Part shown: positions 13,147 to 13,161 of the stretch, piece after piece
Numbering within the stretch: the stretch's first letter is position 1
How the letters are laid out: the number at the start of each line of letters is the position of its first letter
Origin: Paracoccaceae bacterium
GTDB taxonomy: Bacteria; Pseudomonadota; Alphaproteobacteria; Rhodobacterales; Rhodobacteraceae
Reading direction: 5' to 3'
DNA length: 13,161 nt
Assembly (NCBI GenBank): GCA_026997055.1
Contig: JALWJU010000414.1
Location: 1-13,161, forward strand
The notes under the pieces: generated by a model
The model's database searches: none
Seen by the model: only the letters and a program-made list of their open reading frames with translations
What the model was told of the DNA's origin: nothing
Translations under genes and position numbers: made by a program

Positions 13147-13161
13147 GGGCAAGGAGGGCAG

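Overview
The window looks like the chromosome of a denitrifying alphaproteobacterium, probably of the Rhodobacterales. It is very GC-rich. The ATP synthase F0 genes run in the order atpI-atpB-atpE-atpF'-atpF, with the duplicated b/b' subunits that are usual in that group. NirS, NorB and NorC read most like Paracoccus/Rhodobacter-type proteins. No sequence search was run, so the placement is an inference.

Region 1 (1-7.5 kb) is a nitrite/NO respiration island. On the minus strand lies norC-norB-norQ-norD, with norD cut off by the left edge. It encodes the cytochrome c-dependent NO reductase and its assembly factors. Divergent from norC is nirS, the cytochrome cd1 nitrite reductase. A small secreted protein follows it that resembles a fragment of a d1-type beta-propeller. 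Next come a CRP/FNR-family regulator of the NO-responsive Dnr/Nnr type (minus strand) and, divergent from it, two tiny translationally coupled membrane-protein genes. Two FNR/NNR-type boxes tie the island together. A perfect palindrome between norC and nirS sits exactly 22 nt from a -10-like hexamer in each direction. A one-mismatch box lies upstream of the two small genes with the same 22-nt spacing. The small genes therefore look like members of the NO regulon. Nitrite would be reduced to NO by periplasmic NirS and NO to N2O by membrane NorCB, with the regulator holding expression to NO-producing, low-oxygen conditions. No d1 heme biosynthesis genes and no norE/norF are present in the window.

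Region 2 (7.5-10.2 kb) is a set of unrelated housekeeping and stress genes. It holds a hydroxypyruvate isomerase-like TIM-barrel gene, then a Zn-type cation-diffusion exporter divergent from its probable MerR/ZntR-type regulator, with a textbook 19-bp-spacer MerR operator between them. A lone ArsR-type repressor with a likely self-operator completes the set.

Region 3 (10.4-13.1 kb) is the F0 ATP synthase operon. It ends in a strong hairpin.

A short palindromic element (core GATTTTTCGCAGAAAAATC) recurs in intergenic positions: two inverted copies between norQ and norD, one between merR and arsR, and one after the atp terminator. No tRNA, rRNA, CRISPR array, insertion sequence or attachment site was seen, and no gap between genes exceeds about 230 bases.
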